A stretch of DNA of 64,000 nucleotides from Coprococcus eutactus (GTDB lineage Bacteria > Bacillota > Clostridia > Lachnospirales > Lachnospiraceae), in NCBI RefSeq assembly GCF_025149915.1, contig NZ_CP102278.1, positions 2,869,001 to 2,933,000 on the forward strand, given 5' to 3'. Both the position numbers and the translations under genes were made by a program. Of this stretch, positions 20,427 through 29,382 are shown piece after piece. The notes beneath the pieces were generated by a model. That model made no database searches, was not told the DNA's origin, and was given only the letters and a program-made list of their open reading frames with translations. Each line of letters begins with the position of its first letter. Position 1 is the stretch's first letter.

Positions 20427-20470
20427 AAATGCCAAGTCAAGTACCAACCTGACCTGGCATTTCATTTTTT
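20427..20470. terminator. Right part of a bidirectional terminator interrupted by the IS
   Basis: AAATGCCAAGTCA and TGACCTGGCATTT form a stem followed by CATTTTTTT. Joined to the left flank (AAAAATG at 18931-18937) it rebuilds a symmetrical terminator between the convergent genes mecA and the PHP gene. The target duplication keeps the stem intact on this side, but the T-tract for the leftward direction is gone. Confidence 0.75.
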
Positions 20471-20512
20471 TGAATTTCCTTTTTGGATTTTCTATATGAT
20501 ATCGAACATATT

Positions 20513-21280
20513 CTATATGTCTATATCGTCATTTTCTATCACTGCTTTTGGATTCGTGTAGAACAATTCATTCATATAGTCCTCACCATACTTGCGTTCT
20601 ATGTACTCAGCACACTCCCTGAGGTAAGGTGCTTTATCTTCTGAATCCAATGCATCTGATGCCACAAAATGAACCAATTCTTCCTTGAGAAGTTTTCTTG
20701 AAAAACTTTTGATATCATGTCCGAGACCTCCCACAACAGCCGCTGCACTTATCTGTACATATGCACCGAGCTGTATAAGCTCTTCCACCTTATCCTCATC
20801 GCTTTCAAGGCATTCATACTGCTCCACATCTGCTACAATCGGAATATATCCATCCATGTTGATATCTCTTATTGCTTCCGATATAGTCTCAAAATCTATA
20901 TCGTACTGAAATCTGATCATGACATACTTGCTGTCAGCCATCGAATCCAGCTGACCAGAGATTATCTTCTGATGATTCTCATCATTGTATTCTATCTCTC
21001 TTCCAAGATATACCTTATAGTACGGATCTATCCTGCCAGCCTCTATGTTAAGCTGCTCCACGATCCTGTCCAGTTTGTCACCATCCATGATTGGATTCTT
21101 CTTGTTATATGGCGGTGTCGCCACTATTGTACGAATTCCCTCATCATAGGCAATTCTGAGCATCTCTGCTGCTTCTCTCAAATCGTCCGGGCCATCTTCC
21201 ATCCCTGGCAGTATATGACAGTTAATGTCAATCAATCCCTTTATTTCCTGCCCGGGAGGATTTGTTCCATCAGTTTTCAT
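20513..21280 (-). CDS. CpsB/YwqE-like PHP-fold protein with a degenerate active site
   Basis: Resembles the manganese-dependent tyrosine-phosphatase CpsB/CapC/YwqE over its whole 255 aa, e.g. IDINCHILPGMEDGP, EGIRTIVATP, GREIEYN and HFVASDALD. Key metal or catalytic positions differ from the family: DIHCH is DINCH, the TPH/TSH histidine is Pro (ATPPY), AHxERY is ADVEQY, and SDAH is SDAL. The retained ligands are the second His of DINCH, the Glu of GREI and the Asp of ASD. Probably a pseudo-phosphatase or an enzyme with changed metal binding (inference). ATG 21280 has GGAG 6 nt upstream. No capsule genes are adjacent. Confidence 0.75.
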   Translation of the reverse strand: MKTDGTNPPGQEIKGLIDINCHILPGMEDGPDDLREAAEMLRIAYDEGIRTIVATPPYNKKNPIMDGDKLDRIVEQLNIEAGRIDPYYKVYLGREIEYNDENHQKIISGQLDSMADSKYVMIRFQYDIDFETISEAIRDINMDGYIPIVADVEQYECLESDEDKVEELIQLGAYVQISAAAVVGGLGHDIKSFSRKLLKEELVHFVASDALDSEDKAPYLRECAEYIERKYGEDYMNELFYTNPKAVIENDDIDI

Positions 21281-21330
21281 ATATATCTCCATTCTTTATA
21301 GTATACAACGCTTATTATTTGGCAAGTATA

Positions 21331-21543
21331 CTACTCAGCCTCCTTTTTTGCAAGGTAATCGTTGATCTCCTGTTCAAGCTCAACTGCATCCAGTCCGTGA
21401 ACTGCTGCTGCCTCCTCAAGACTCTCTCCTGCTGCTGCAAGACACCCTATGCAATGCATTCCTGCTGCCATGAGAATCGCCGCATTACCGGCATCTATTG
21501 CCAGTATATCATTTATAAGCATATCTTTACTTATCTTTGCCAT
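21331..21543 (-). CDS. DUF1858 domain protein with CxxC
   Basis: Small protein of 70 aa. It starts MAKISKDMLINDIL and has GMHCIGCLAAAGESLEEAAAVHG, the redox-disulfide signature of DUF1858, a domain often linked to hybrid-cluster proteins. The ATG at 21543 has GGAGG 9 nt upstream. A redox or metal-related role is a family inference. It lies between the PHP gene and the divergent ferredoxin gene. Confidence 0.85.
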   Translation of the reverse strand: MAKISKDMLINDILAIDAGNAAILMAAGMHCIGCLAAAGESLEEAAAVHGLDAVELEQEINDYLAKKEAE

Positions 21544-21781
21544 ATTATATATCCTCCTATGATTACTCGTATTCAGCACTTCTCATTATATTATACCCTT
21601 TTTTAAATGTCTATCCCTTTTATCTATATTGCCGGCGTCACAATTGTCTATATCGTTCTTTCTTATTGAGTCTTATTGAAAAATATACCTTGTTGATAAA
21701 TATTATTATTACTTGCTTATTATTGTGTTTTGTTTTACAATAAGCGTGTGATTATTTTTACTTTATAAGGAGGAAACAATT

Positions 21782-21952
21782 ATGGCATTCGTTATTGGCG
21801 ATTCATGTATCGGTTGTGGTTCATGTGCTGGTTCTTGTCCAGTAGGCGCTATCAGTGATAATGGCGGCGTATTTGTTATCGATGGTTCACAGTGCATCTC
21901 ATGTGGTGCTTGTGCTGGTTCTTGCCCAGTAGGAACTATCTCAGAGGAGTAA
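21782..21952 (+). CDS. Small 2[4Fe-4S] ferredoxin
   Basis: 56 aa low-potential electron carrier. Two motifs, CIGCGSCAGSCP (residues 9-20) and CISCGACAGSCP (38-49), give the CxxCxxCxxxCP pattern for two [4Fe-4S] clusters. AAGGAGG lies 8 nt upstream of the ATG and a strong terminator follows at 22027. It is a single-gene unit; divergent from the DUF1858 gene, which also carries a CxxC. The physiological partner is not visible. Confidence 0.95.
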   Translation: MAFVIGDSCIGCGSCAGSCPVGAISDNGGVFVIDGSQCISCGACAGSCPVGTISEE

Positions 21953-22026
21953 TTCATACGATACGATACGATGTCAACATCATATCGCATGGTATCAATT
22001 ATATATCTAAACTACAACTATTAAAG

Positions 22027-22062
22027 AAAAAGGAAACGGATTCTGTCCGTTTCCTTTTTTGT
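22027..22062 (+). terminator. Terminator of the ferredoxin gene
   Basis: AAAAAGGAAACGGA and TCCGTTTCCTTTTT pair around TTCTG, followed by more T. It can also serve the convergent large gene ending at 22086. Confidence 0.9.
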
Positions 22063-22085
22063 TTATTTTTGTATATTTTTATTGT

Positions 22086-24830
22086 CTATTCTGACACGTA
22101 AGTATATGACTCGTTCTGGCATACGACCATCATATCAATATACTCTTCCCTTGAGACAACAATTTCCTTGTTCTCCACAGGATCATAATATCTGACATCC
22201 TCATCATTGTAGCTTACTATGAGGACATATCTTCCATCATCTATTCTTGATATTACCGGTATTCCATCGCTGACATATCCGAGCAGCATGTCGAGGGACA
22301 GACCAGTCACATTTATTCCCTTTTTCTTGCCCAGCGTGTTTAATACAGTCACCGGATCGCTATACTGTTTAATCTCATCTTCAGTCACCTGTACACCCTG
22401 ATAGTTCAAAACCATGTATAGGCAATCTGTAAGTGATGCATCCACTGTACCTGTGCTGTGGTGGAATATTCCCGCAGCTATGGTGTTGTACTCCTGACTC
22501 TCCATCTTTCTGTATATCACCTCACCATCACTGGATACCACTATTCCCGCCACGGACTCAGCATAATTTATTGCATCTCCCGCAACGTCATATATCTTGG
22601 AAAGGCCGAGGTTATCATATACATGATATGTAACCTTTTCCCTCTCTATCGTCATTATCATATATGAATTCTGATCATCTATTTTTTCCTTAGTTATGTT
22701 CAGGTTCGGAATGTAACTGAGATATATATTTTCAGGGACTGTAAAATACAGTCTGTCATAGCCTGTTATCGATGAGTTGTGTACTGTGCCTATGGTCTGC
22801 TTGCTGTCATCTTCCTTGAATGTGATAAAGTCATCCTTTATGGCAACAAACTTGCCGTTTGACTTCTCCCCCCTTGTCAGGTAGAGAAGATTGGCATTCA
22901 CATCCACCTGCATAAGATAGCATCCATCCTTGGCATACTCTTTTATCTGTGAACCGTCACTTCCAACTATATACAATCTCTTTGCAGGAATATTATCTCT
23001 CGATTCCTCACTGTACTTCGTCTCAGAAAATGACTCAAGATCGGCATCCACTCCAGCATCCGCTATGTCCGACACTCCATACACCATGTCTGAATCCTTA
23101 AATCCATAACATATCAGACACTCGCCATCCCCGGCTGTTATGTCATAGCTGTTTCCCGTCTTCATATTCATAAGGGTTATTCTGGTATTCTGGCTCTGAT
23201 CCTCATTCTCACCAAATGCCATGACTGACATGTCGGCTGACACTTTCACATCTCCAGCTGACAGATTTTCAGCAATATATGACTGCTTTCTGTTTTTTAT
23301 ATCCACAGCATTTACCTTGCCGCCCATCATATAATAAAACTTCTGTCCGTCATAATACGTGAGTCTCGAAGTTTCTGTCTTCATCGCCTCATATGGTACA
23401 TTACACTCCACAAACAGAAGCTCATCGACCTCAAGTGTACTGTAGTCAAATGTAAACAGACCAATTCCTAATTTACCTTCATGATCTCCCCTGTTCATGT
23501 ATCCATATACAGAAAACGTCAGATTACCGTCATCTGCAAACTCCATGATATTTATATTATGTGCATCATATGTTGCTGCATCCTCTGTATAGTCGTCAGC
23601 ACAGAAACTATAAACACGAATTATCTCTCCCTGGTCATAATCGTACATCCACAGCTGTCCATTTCTGACAAATGCTATCTTCCTGTTGTTCTCAACGTAC
23701 CGGTACTCAAGATCATCAGATGAAACTATTCCTATCTCGTACACGTTGTTGAGAGCATCTATTCCCGTCCTGTCAAAATACTCATCAACATACCGGTCAT
23801 AGCTGAACATTGTAATCTTAGGCTCTGTATGCGATGTCTCTTCAGCCTGTCCACCCTGACTTTCTTCATCTGTATATGAATATTCCTCATCATATGAAGC
23901 ATCGCCATATGAAGCATCGCCATATGAAGCATCGCCATACGAATCCTCGCCATCAGCTTCACTGTCACTCACCTCCACAAGGCTATACCCAGCCTTATAA
24001 AATTCCTTGACAGCATAATAGCTTGTGACATCCTGATCCGTGATGGAGCTCGCGTTATACTCCATCTCGATCACAGCATAATTGACATCTATCTCTTTTA
24101 TATATATGTTGATGTCGCTGACCACCGTCGGCTTCAGACCATCCCACATGATGTCCGCATAGTCATTTGCCAGATTGACATGTCCAAGGCCAAATGAATC
24201 TCCTGTTGATGCGCCTGCATACTCCGTCTTATAGGTTCCTATAACAGACTCCGTCTCAAGTGCATTGAAGTCAAATGAAGCATCATGAAAATCCTGAACA
24301 GCCTTCAGAAGTTCCGCCTCATGGTAATCATCATTTACAACTATTCTGGTATAATACGATGCTGCCAATCCCTTCTCAGAGCTTGCCTTTACCACAAGCA
24401 TGTATTCCATATCCTTCTTGAGATCCATCCGCACATTTATGTCCAACTCATCATATCCTGAACCATTGTCCGCCGCCTCGATATCACCCTTCTCAACAAG
24501 TGAATCCCCGGCTATAGACCTTATCTCATATGAATATCCGCTGGCATATTTTTTATCATTCTGCACCAGTATCTCTATATGCTTCTGCTCATCTATAGGT
24601 GTTATAGAATCCCTCAGAAGAGTTATATCCACATCGCTGGTATATCCGTGCATGCAATTGAGCAGAGTATCGCCATAGCTCACATAAGCTAGTGGCAATT
24701 CTGCATCATTCATCTCTTTAGCCAGATTCTTATAATTTCTATTCTCAAATATATTGACGAAGTAAATCGTGATGACAAATACCATTATCATTACAATCAC
24801 TCTCACAAGTACATTTATTTTCTTCTTCAC
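22086..24830 (-). CDS. Large exported protein: propeller-like body and C39-like C-terminal domain
   Basis: 914 aa. Residues 8-27 are a single N-terminal membrane segment after KKK, so the rest is outside. Residues 40-300 are beta-rich; about 293-330 is an acidic Ser/Tyr/Asp-rich linker with the pentapeptide GDASY repeated; about 340-770 holds repeated Y/D-rich strands that look like a beta-propeller; about 790-914 resembles a C39-like papain-fold domain (DCLYMVLNYQG, then GRYVLIVSYND and YYDPV). The Cys is present but the usual His of GHY is Arg, so peptidase activity is doubtful. The start is GTG; AAAGGAG is 12 nt away. It follows the 177 aa gene by 20 nt. The function is unknown. Confidence 0.75.
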   Translation of the reverse strand: MKKKINVLVRVIVMIMVFVITIYFVNIFENRNYKNLAKEMNDAELPLAYVSYGDTLLNCMHGYTSDVDITLLRDSITPIDEQKHIEILVQNDKKYASGYSYEIRSIAGDSLVEKGDIEAADNGSGYDELDINVRMDLKKDMEYMLVVKASSEKGLAASYYTRIVVNDDYHEAELLKAVQDFHDASFDFNALETESVIGTYKTEYAGASTGDSFGLGHVNLANDYADIMWDGLKPTVVSDINIYIKEIDVNYAVIEMEYNASSITDQDVTSYYAVKEFYKAGYSLVEVSDSEADGEDSYGDASYGDASYGDASYDEEYSYTDEESQGGQAEETSHTEPKITMFSYDRYVDEYFDRTGIDALNNVYEIGIVSSDDLEYRYVENNRKIAFVRNGQLWMYDYDQGEIIRVYSFCADDYTEDAATYDAHNINIMEFADDGNLTFSVYGYMNRGDHEGKLGIGLFTFDYSTLEVDELLFVECNVPYEAMKTETSRLTYYDGQKFYYMMGGKVNAVDIKNRKQSYIAENLSAGDVKVSADMSVMAFGENEDQSQNTRITLMNMKTGNSYDITAGDGECLICYGFKDSDMVYGVSDIADAGVDADLESFSETKYSEESRDNIPAKRLYIVGSDGSQIKEYAKDGCYLMQVDVNANLLYLTRGEKSNGKFVAIKDDFITFKEDDSKQTIGTVHNSSITGYDRLYFTVPENIYLSYIPNLNITKEKIDDQNSYMIMTIEREKVTYHVYDNLGLSKIYDVAGDAINYAESVAGIVVSSDGEVIYRKMESQEYNTIAAGIFHHSTGTVDASLTDCLYMVLNYQGVQVTEDEIKQYSDPVTVLNTLGKKKGINVTGLSLDMLLGYVSDGIPVISRIDDGRYVLIVSYNDEDVRYYDPVENKEIVVSREEYIDMMVVCQNESYTYVSE
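23891..23950 (-). repeat. Four in-frame 15 bp repeats
   Basis: CATATGAAGCATCGC three times (23891-23935) and a variant copy (23936-23950). They encode the GDASY pentapeptide repeats in the linker of the exported 914 aa protein. Copy number may vary by slippage. Confidence 0.9.
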
Positions 24831-24850
24831 TTATCCAATTGACTCCTTTA

Positions 24851-25384
24851 TCAATAAAACCTTCTTCTGCGCCTTCTATGTCTGTCTCGTCTGACACAGA
24901 ACTCATTGCACACAAGCATCTCTATGATATTTCTCATAACACAATTCACATCACCTGGTCCATCAGGTACATACGGTGGCTCCTCCTGCCCTAAAGCTGC
25001 AGCCTCCGGACCGGATACCTTGTATTCATCGGGGATGTCTCCCCTCTCGTTAAGGTCACCATAAACCTTTCTCGCAATCTTTCTCATCTCTTCCCTGTCT
25101 GGGTATTCAACTAGCATTGAACTTCCCTCGTATTCAAGCTTATCGCACTCTTCCTCGACCGCATCGCTGATCCGCTTTATATTATCAGGATACATTTGCT
25201 TCATGTACTCTATATCCCGGAGCAGCTCATCAGAATCATACATACTGCCTGGAAGAAGAATACCTGACAATCCTTTTCCGGAAGCCTCTGCATATTTCAG
25301 ATTGTAGACTCCTCCATCTTTTATCAGTCCCTTGAGATTCATGTCATACGGACTATATGGAATATATCTGAATTCTTCACTCAT
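24851..25384 (-). CDS. Conserved protein of unknown function, Arg-rich tail
   Basis: 177 aa. It contains YMKQMYP (about 60-66), VEEECDKLEYEGSSML (about 75-90) and REEMRKIARKVY, a pattern I associate with uncharacterised proteins of sporulating Lachnospiraceae (memory only). Residues about 112-142 are Pro/Gly-rich, and the end is RRDRHRRRRRRFY. No membrane segment. GGGAG lies 6 nt upstream of the ATG, within a 14 bp hairpin. It is downstream of pfkA and upstream of the exported 914 aa gene, so the three may form one unit. I cannot name the family. Confidence 0.7.
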   Translation of the reverse strand: MSEEFRYIPYSPYDMNLKGLIKDGGVYNLKYAEASGKGLSGILLPGSMYDSDELLRDIEYMKQMYPDNIKRISDAVEEECDKLEYEGSSMLVEYPDREEMRKIARKVYGDLNERGDIPDEYKVSGPEAAALGQEEPPYVPDGPGDVNCVMRNIIEMLVCNEFCVRRDRHRRRRRRFY

Positions 25385-25390
25385 ACAAAT

Positions 25391-25441
25391 CTCCCTATCT
25401 GCATTGTTGTGTATCTATTACATAAGTATGCAGATAGGGAG
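25391..25441 (-). promoter_or_regulatory. 14 bp hairpin overlapping a ribosome site
   Basis: CTCCCTATCTGCAT (25391-25404) and ATGCAGATAGGGAG (25428-25441) are perfect complements around a 23 nt loop. On the mRNA the 3' arm contains GGGAG, the ribosome site of the 177 aa gene. No T-run follows, so translational control or mRNA end protection of pfkA is more likely than termination. Confidence 0.65.
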
Positions 25442-25463
25442 AATATGTGACCGCAAATACTGT

Positions 25464-26540
25464 TTATTTATCTCCAAATGAAATTCCCAGTGTTCTTGCC
25501 TCGCTTACTATATCATCATCAGGTGATACATATTTCAGCTTTCCGGCACTCTCTGAAAGCGGTATTGCTGTTACCTTATTGTCAAGGAATACAACCAACT
25601 TGCCAAAATCCTTTGCCTTTATGAGCTCTGCAGCCTTAGCGCCAAATCTCGAAGATATAACACGATCATATGCATCCGGGCTGCCACCTCTCTGGGTATG
25701 GCCGGGTATTGCAATTCTTATATCCTGCGTTGTATATGCCTTGAGTTTGTCTGCAAGCTCATACGCAACTGACGGATATGGATTGTTTGCTATTACCTCT
25801 TTTCTCTTCTTCTTAGGGAGCTCTGCAACCTCCTTTGGAAGTGCACCCTCAGCAACTGCAACTATAGTGAATCCCTTATTGTCCTTAGTTCTCTTATCAA
25901 TTGCCTTGTATACCTTCTCTATATCATATGGTATCTCTGGAAGCAGAATAACATCAGCTCCTCCTGCTATTCCCGCATGAAGAGTGATCCAGCCAACCTT
26001 GTGGCCCATGATTTCTACTATAAATATTCTGTTATGTGATGCAGCAGTGGTGTGAATACAGTCAATGGTCTGTGTCGCTATATCGACAGCACTCTGGAAA
26101 CCAAATGTCATATCTGTTCCCCACAGGTCATTGTCTATGGTCTTTGGAAGTCCAATTACATTAAGGCCTTCCTCGCTGAGCATGTTTGCAGTCTTCTGTG
26201 AACCATTTCCACCAAGTACACAGAGACAATCCAGCTTAAGCTTCTTGTATGTCTCCTTCATTGACCTGACTTTATCAAGTCCGTCCTCTGTCGGCTCACC
26301 CATGAGTTTGAATGGCTGTCTGGAACTGCCCAGGATAGTTCCGCCTTTATTGATTATTCCTGAAAAATCTTCCGGCTTCATCTTAATATAATTTCCTCTC
26401 ATAAGGCCTTTATAGCCCTCAAGGAAACCATAGATCTCTACCTCGTCAAAAAGCTCGTACAATCCCTTTGCTATGCCCCTCATGGTTGCATTCAATGCCT
26501 GGCAGTCACCGCCACTTGTCAAAAAACCTACTCTTAACAT
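25464..26540 (-). CDS. pfkA: 6-phosphofructokinase (phosphofructokinase A family)
   Basis: Phosphorylates fructose-6-phosphate in glycolysis, 358 aa. Motifs: LTSGGD at the N-terminus, GGNGS (about 109-113), PKTIDNDL (about 131-138) with the catalytic Asp, and IPGHTQRGG. The donor-site pair is mixed: Gly in GGNGS is ATP-like, while Lys in PKTIDND is PPi-like. Such G/K pairs occur in the long or group III PFKs that use ATP (family knowledge). The ATG at 26540 has GAGG upstream. It is about 65 nt downstream of recR. Confidence 0.92.
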   Translation of the reverse strand: MLRVGFLTSGGDCQALNATMRGIAKGLYELFDEVEIYGFLEGYKGLMRGNYIKMKPEDFSGIINKGGTILGSSRQPFKLMGEPTEDGLDKVRSMKETYKKLKLDCLCVLGGNGSQKTANMLSEEGLNVIGLPKTIDNDLWGTDMTFGFQSAVDIATQTIDCIHTTAASHNRIFIVEIMGHKVGWITLHAGIAGGADVILLPEIPYDIEKVYKAIDKRTKDNKGFTIVAVAEGALPKEVAELPKKKRKEVIANNPYPSVAYELADKLKAYTTQDIRIAIPGHTQRGGSPDAYDRVISSRFGAKAAELIKAKDFGKLVVFLDNKVTAIPLSESAGKLKYVSPDDDIVSEARTLGISFGDK

Positions 26541-26607
26541 AACCCTGCACCTCTTTCTCTATAAATATGTGTAAATATAGTACATGTCATTCATATGACA
26601 GTCCTGT

Positions 26608-27207
26608 TTAAAGATACACTCTGCCCTCAAGTGCCCTGAGCAGTGTGACCTCGTCTATACATTCCAGATCGCCTCCGACCGGCACACCACTTGCAATACG
26701 GCTGACCTTTATTCCCGCCGGTTTTACAAGCTTGGATATGTACATTGCTGTTGCCTCTCCCTCCGGTCCTGAACCAGTTGCTATAATAAGTTCATCCACA
26801 TCCTCACTCTGCAGCCTCCTCATAAGTTCGGATATCTTTATATCCGCCGGACCTATGCCAAGAGCCGGATTGATAACACCATGCAAAACATGATACACAC
26901 CGTCAAACTGACCTGTTCTCTCGTAAGCTGCAAGATCACGGGGAGTCTCAACCACCATTATGAGTTTGTGGTTCCGGTTAGGGGAACTACATATAGGGCA
27001 TACCTCCCTATCAGTTATAGTGTAGCAACAACTGCAGTATTTTATATTCTTCTTCGCGTTTACTATGGCATCCGACAGAGCAAATGCCCTGTCCTCCGGC
27101 ATACTTATTATATGAAATGCCAGTCTCTGGGCAGTCTTTGTTCCTATTCCCGGCAGTCTACCCAGTTCCTCTATAAGCCTGTTTACTTCTCCTCCATAAA
27201 CTTCCAT
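26608..27207 (-). CDS. recR: Recombination protein RecR
   Basis: 199 aa, the normal length. N-terminal helix-hairpin-helix ([22 protein letters not shown]), a four-Cys zinc motif ([16 protein letters not shown], about 58-73), then the Toprim domain with VVETPRD and [14 protein letters not shown]. Works with RecO/RecF at gaps in recombinational repair. Its ATG overlaps the ybaB stop (TAATG), so the two are translationally coupled. dnaX-ybaB-recR is a classical cluster. Confidence 0.97.
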   Translation of the reverse strand: MEVYGGEVNRLIEELGRLPGIGTKTAQRLAFHIISMPEDRAFALSDAIVNAKKNIKYCSCCYTITDREVCPICSSPNRNHKLIMVVETPRDLAAYERTGQFDGVYHVLHGVINPALGIGPADIKISELMRRLQSEDVDELIIATGSGPEGEATAMYISKLVKPAGIKVSRIASGVPVGGDLECIDEVTLLRALEGRVYL

Positions 27208-27557
27208 TAGAATGGTAATCCTCCAAGTCCCATTCCGCCGGATATCTTGCTCATATTGTTGTTGTAATCCTCCTCCTGTGCTCTGAGAGCCTCATTCACT
27301 GCAGATATGATCAGGTCCTCCAGAGTCTCTATATCATCAGGATCAACAACCTCTGAATCCAGCTTTATCTCCATAAGCTCCTTTTTACCGGATACCTTAG
27401 CTGTAACCACTCCGCCACCTACAGACGACTCATATACCTTATCCTCAAGATTCTTTGTTGTCTCCTCCATCTGCTTCTGCATCTTCTGAGCCTGCTTCAT
27501 AAGATTGTTCATATTGCCAGGCATCATGCCTCCTGGAAAACCGCCTCTCTTAGCCAT
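27207..27557 (-). CDS. ybaB: YbaB/EbfC nucleoid-associated protein
   Basis: 116 aa DNA-binding dimer of the YbaB/EbfC family. The N-terminus is Gly/Met-rich ([26 protein letters not shown]), then an alpha helix and [24 protein letters not shown] lies about 9 nt before the ATG. Coupled to recR by a 1 nt overlap; 44 nt after dnaX. Confidence 0.96.
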   Translation of the reverse strand: MAKRGGFPGGMMPGNMNNLMKQAQKMQKQMEETTKNLEDKVYESSVGGGVVTAKVSGKKELMEIKLDSEVVDPDDIETLEDLIISAVNEALRAQEEDYNNNMSKISGGMGLGGLPF

Positions 27558-27601
27558 TACAAAAATCCTCCTTAAATCTGTTTCTTTTATAGATTTTATT
27601 A

Positions 27602-29254
27602 TTATTCCTGTTTTCTCTCAACTTTAAAATTGATAATATTCAGGATATTTTCCTGTTCAAGTTTAGTATTGTCCTTGTGTGAGTTCCTGGTACAGACTAT
27701 TTCAAATTCCACACTCTTGCCAAGATACTCCTCTATGACACTCTTTACGTGTGCCACATTCTCCGCCTTTTCAAAATATAGCTTCGGAAGTTCATCATCC
27801 GTAAGCGGAATCATGAGCACCAGCTTCTTCCTGTCATCAGCAAGTATCAGCTTTGCTCTGCTGCCTGGATCATCATCATTTCTCTCGAGATATCTTCTCG
27901 CCGGACTTGAGAGTTTTCCAAGTATCTCATTCCAGTTGTCTGCTGCCCTCTGAAGATCCTCATACTCTGCCTGTGGAAGCTCCTTCGACAGCCTTTCCTG
28001 AAATGCCCTTATTGCGTCAGGATCTACATCTGTCCCTGCCGGCTTCTCGCCTGCACTAGATGACTGCTTCACCGGCTGCATCTGTATTCCGTTTGCCTGA
28101 AGCGCATCCAACTTCTCCTCAAGAAATCTCACCCTCTCAACGATGCTTGTGACATCCGTCTCCATCTGAGGCCGGCAAAGTTTTATGACCGCCATCTCAA
28201 GCACGATCCTCTTCTGTGTGGAATATTTTATACTCGCTGATGCATCAGAAAATACATTGATGTACCTTATGACAGTACTTTCATCCATGCCCACCGCAAT
28301 GCCTCTGATCCGTTCAAGATTTTCCTTTGTCATATCCAGTCTGTCCCCCTCTGTCTGGGAGAGTTTTACCACCAGGATATTTCTAAGGAACCACGTAAAC
28401 TCACTCACGAACCTGCCAAGTTCGCGGCCCTGCCACACGATCTCATCGACCACGTCTATCGCACCCTCGACATCCTCCCTGAGAACACACTCAAGCAGTC
28501 TTGCAAATGTATCTATATCCACTGCACCTATGGTCTCAAGTACCTTATCGTAGGTAAGCTTCTGACCGAGATTGAATGCTACGCACTGGTCAAGTATCGA
28601 CAGCGCATCTCGCATAGAACCGTCTCCTGACTTTGCAACGTAATCGATAGCTTTTCTGTCAGCTTCAAGACCTTCTCTGTCCATCAGATCAGCCAGTCTG
28701 TCTGCTATGACATCCACCGGTATCCTCCTGAAATCATACTTCTGACATCTGGACGATATAGTTATCGGAATCTTGTGAGATTCAGTGGTCGCCAGTATAA
28801 ATATAACATATGAAGGTGGCTCCTCCAGAGTCTTAAGCAGAGCGTTGAAGGCTCCAGGTGAGAGCATATGAACCTCGTCTATGATATATACCTTGTATTT
28901 TCCCTCAGTAGGTGGGTAGGCAACCTCTTCACGGATCTGTCGTATGTTGTCGACACCATTGTTGGATGCCGCATCTATCTCTATAACATTCAGAGAAGAT
29001 CCATCAGCTATTGCACGGCAGCTTGCACACTCATTACACGGACTTCCGTCAACCGGATGTTCACAGTTACATGCCTTTGCAAATATCTTTGCTATAGATG
29101 TCTTTCCTGTTCCTCTCGTTCCACAAAATAAAAAGGCATGACCAAGTCTATCATTCTTAATCTGGTTTCTAAGAGTGGTAACTATATGATCCTGCCCCTT
29201 TACCTCATCAAAAGTATCAGGTCTCCATTTTCTATATAAAGCTACATACGACAT
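27602..29254 (-). CDS. dnaX: DNA polymerase III subunit gamma/tau
   Basis: Clamp-loader ATPase of 550 aa. Walker A GTRGTGKT (45-52), zinc Cys residues in CNCEHP...CNECASC (about 62-79), Walker B IIDEVHML, sensor 1 TTESHK-type region, then the tau-like C-terminal domain (about 380-550). The frame is open to 29455 but [12 protein letters not shown] at 29254 is the family start and AGGTAG lies upstream. I saw no obvious A-rich slippery site of the Escherichia coli gamma type. It follows the FHA gene of the pilus locus by 128 nt. Confidence 0.95.
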   Translation of the reverse strand: MSYVALYRKWRPDTFDEVKGQDHIVTTLRNQIKNDRLGHAFLFCGTRGTGKTSIAKIFAKACNCEHPVDGSPCNECASCRAIADGSSLNVIEIDAASNNGVDNIRQIREEVAYPPTEGKYKVYIIDEVHMLSPGAFNALLKTLEEPPSYVIFILATTESHKIPITISSRCQKYDFRRIPVDVIADRLADLMDREGLEADRKAIDYVAKSGDGSMRDALSILDQCVAFNLGQKLTYDKVLETIGAVDIDTFARLLECVLREDVEGAIDVVDEIVWQGRELGRFVSEFTWFLRNILVVKLSQTEGDRLDMTKENLERIRGIAVGMDESTVIRYINVFSDASASIKYSTQKRIVLEMAVIKLCRPQMETDVTSIVERVRFLEEKLDALQANGIQMQPVKQSSSAGEKPAGTDVDPDAIRAFQERLSKELPQAEYEDLQRAADNWNEILGKLSSPARRYLERNDDDPGSRAKLILADDRKKLVLMIPLTDDELPKLYFEKAENVAHVKSVIEEYLGKSVEFEIVCTRNSHKDNTKLEQENILNIINFKVERKQE

Positions 29255-29382
29255 GTCACTACCTACCTTTTTGTACGATAAAATGTGATTACACCCATAG
29301 CCCATGACATATATCCTTATATATCTGGATTTAGGGAAACTCATACACAGACTATTATATCTGAATTTACATTTTATATCAA

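Noticed and set aside
23759..23968. Frame with MAMLHMAMLHM repeats
   Set aside because: Shifted reading of the 15 bp repeats encoding GDASY in the exported protein.
27602..29254. Programmed frameshift in dnaX producing a short gamma form
   Set aside because: No A-rich slippery heptamer with a following stem was found by reading; cannot be excluded without a scan.
29255..29382. SRP RNA (ffs) next to dnaX, as in some Firmicutes
   Set aside because: The 128 nt gap has no matching conserved core.
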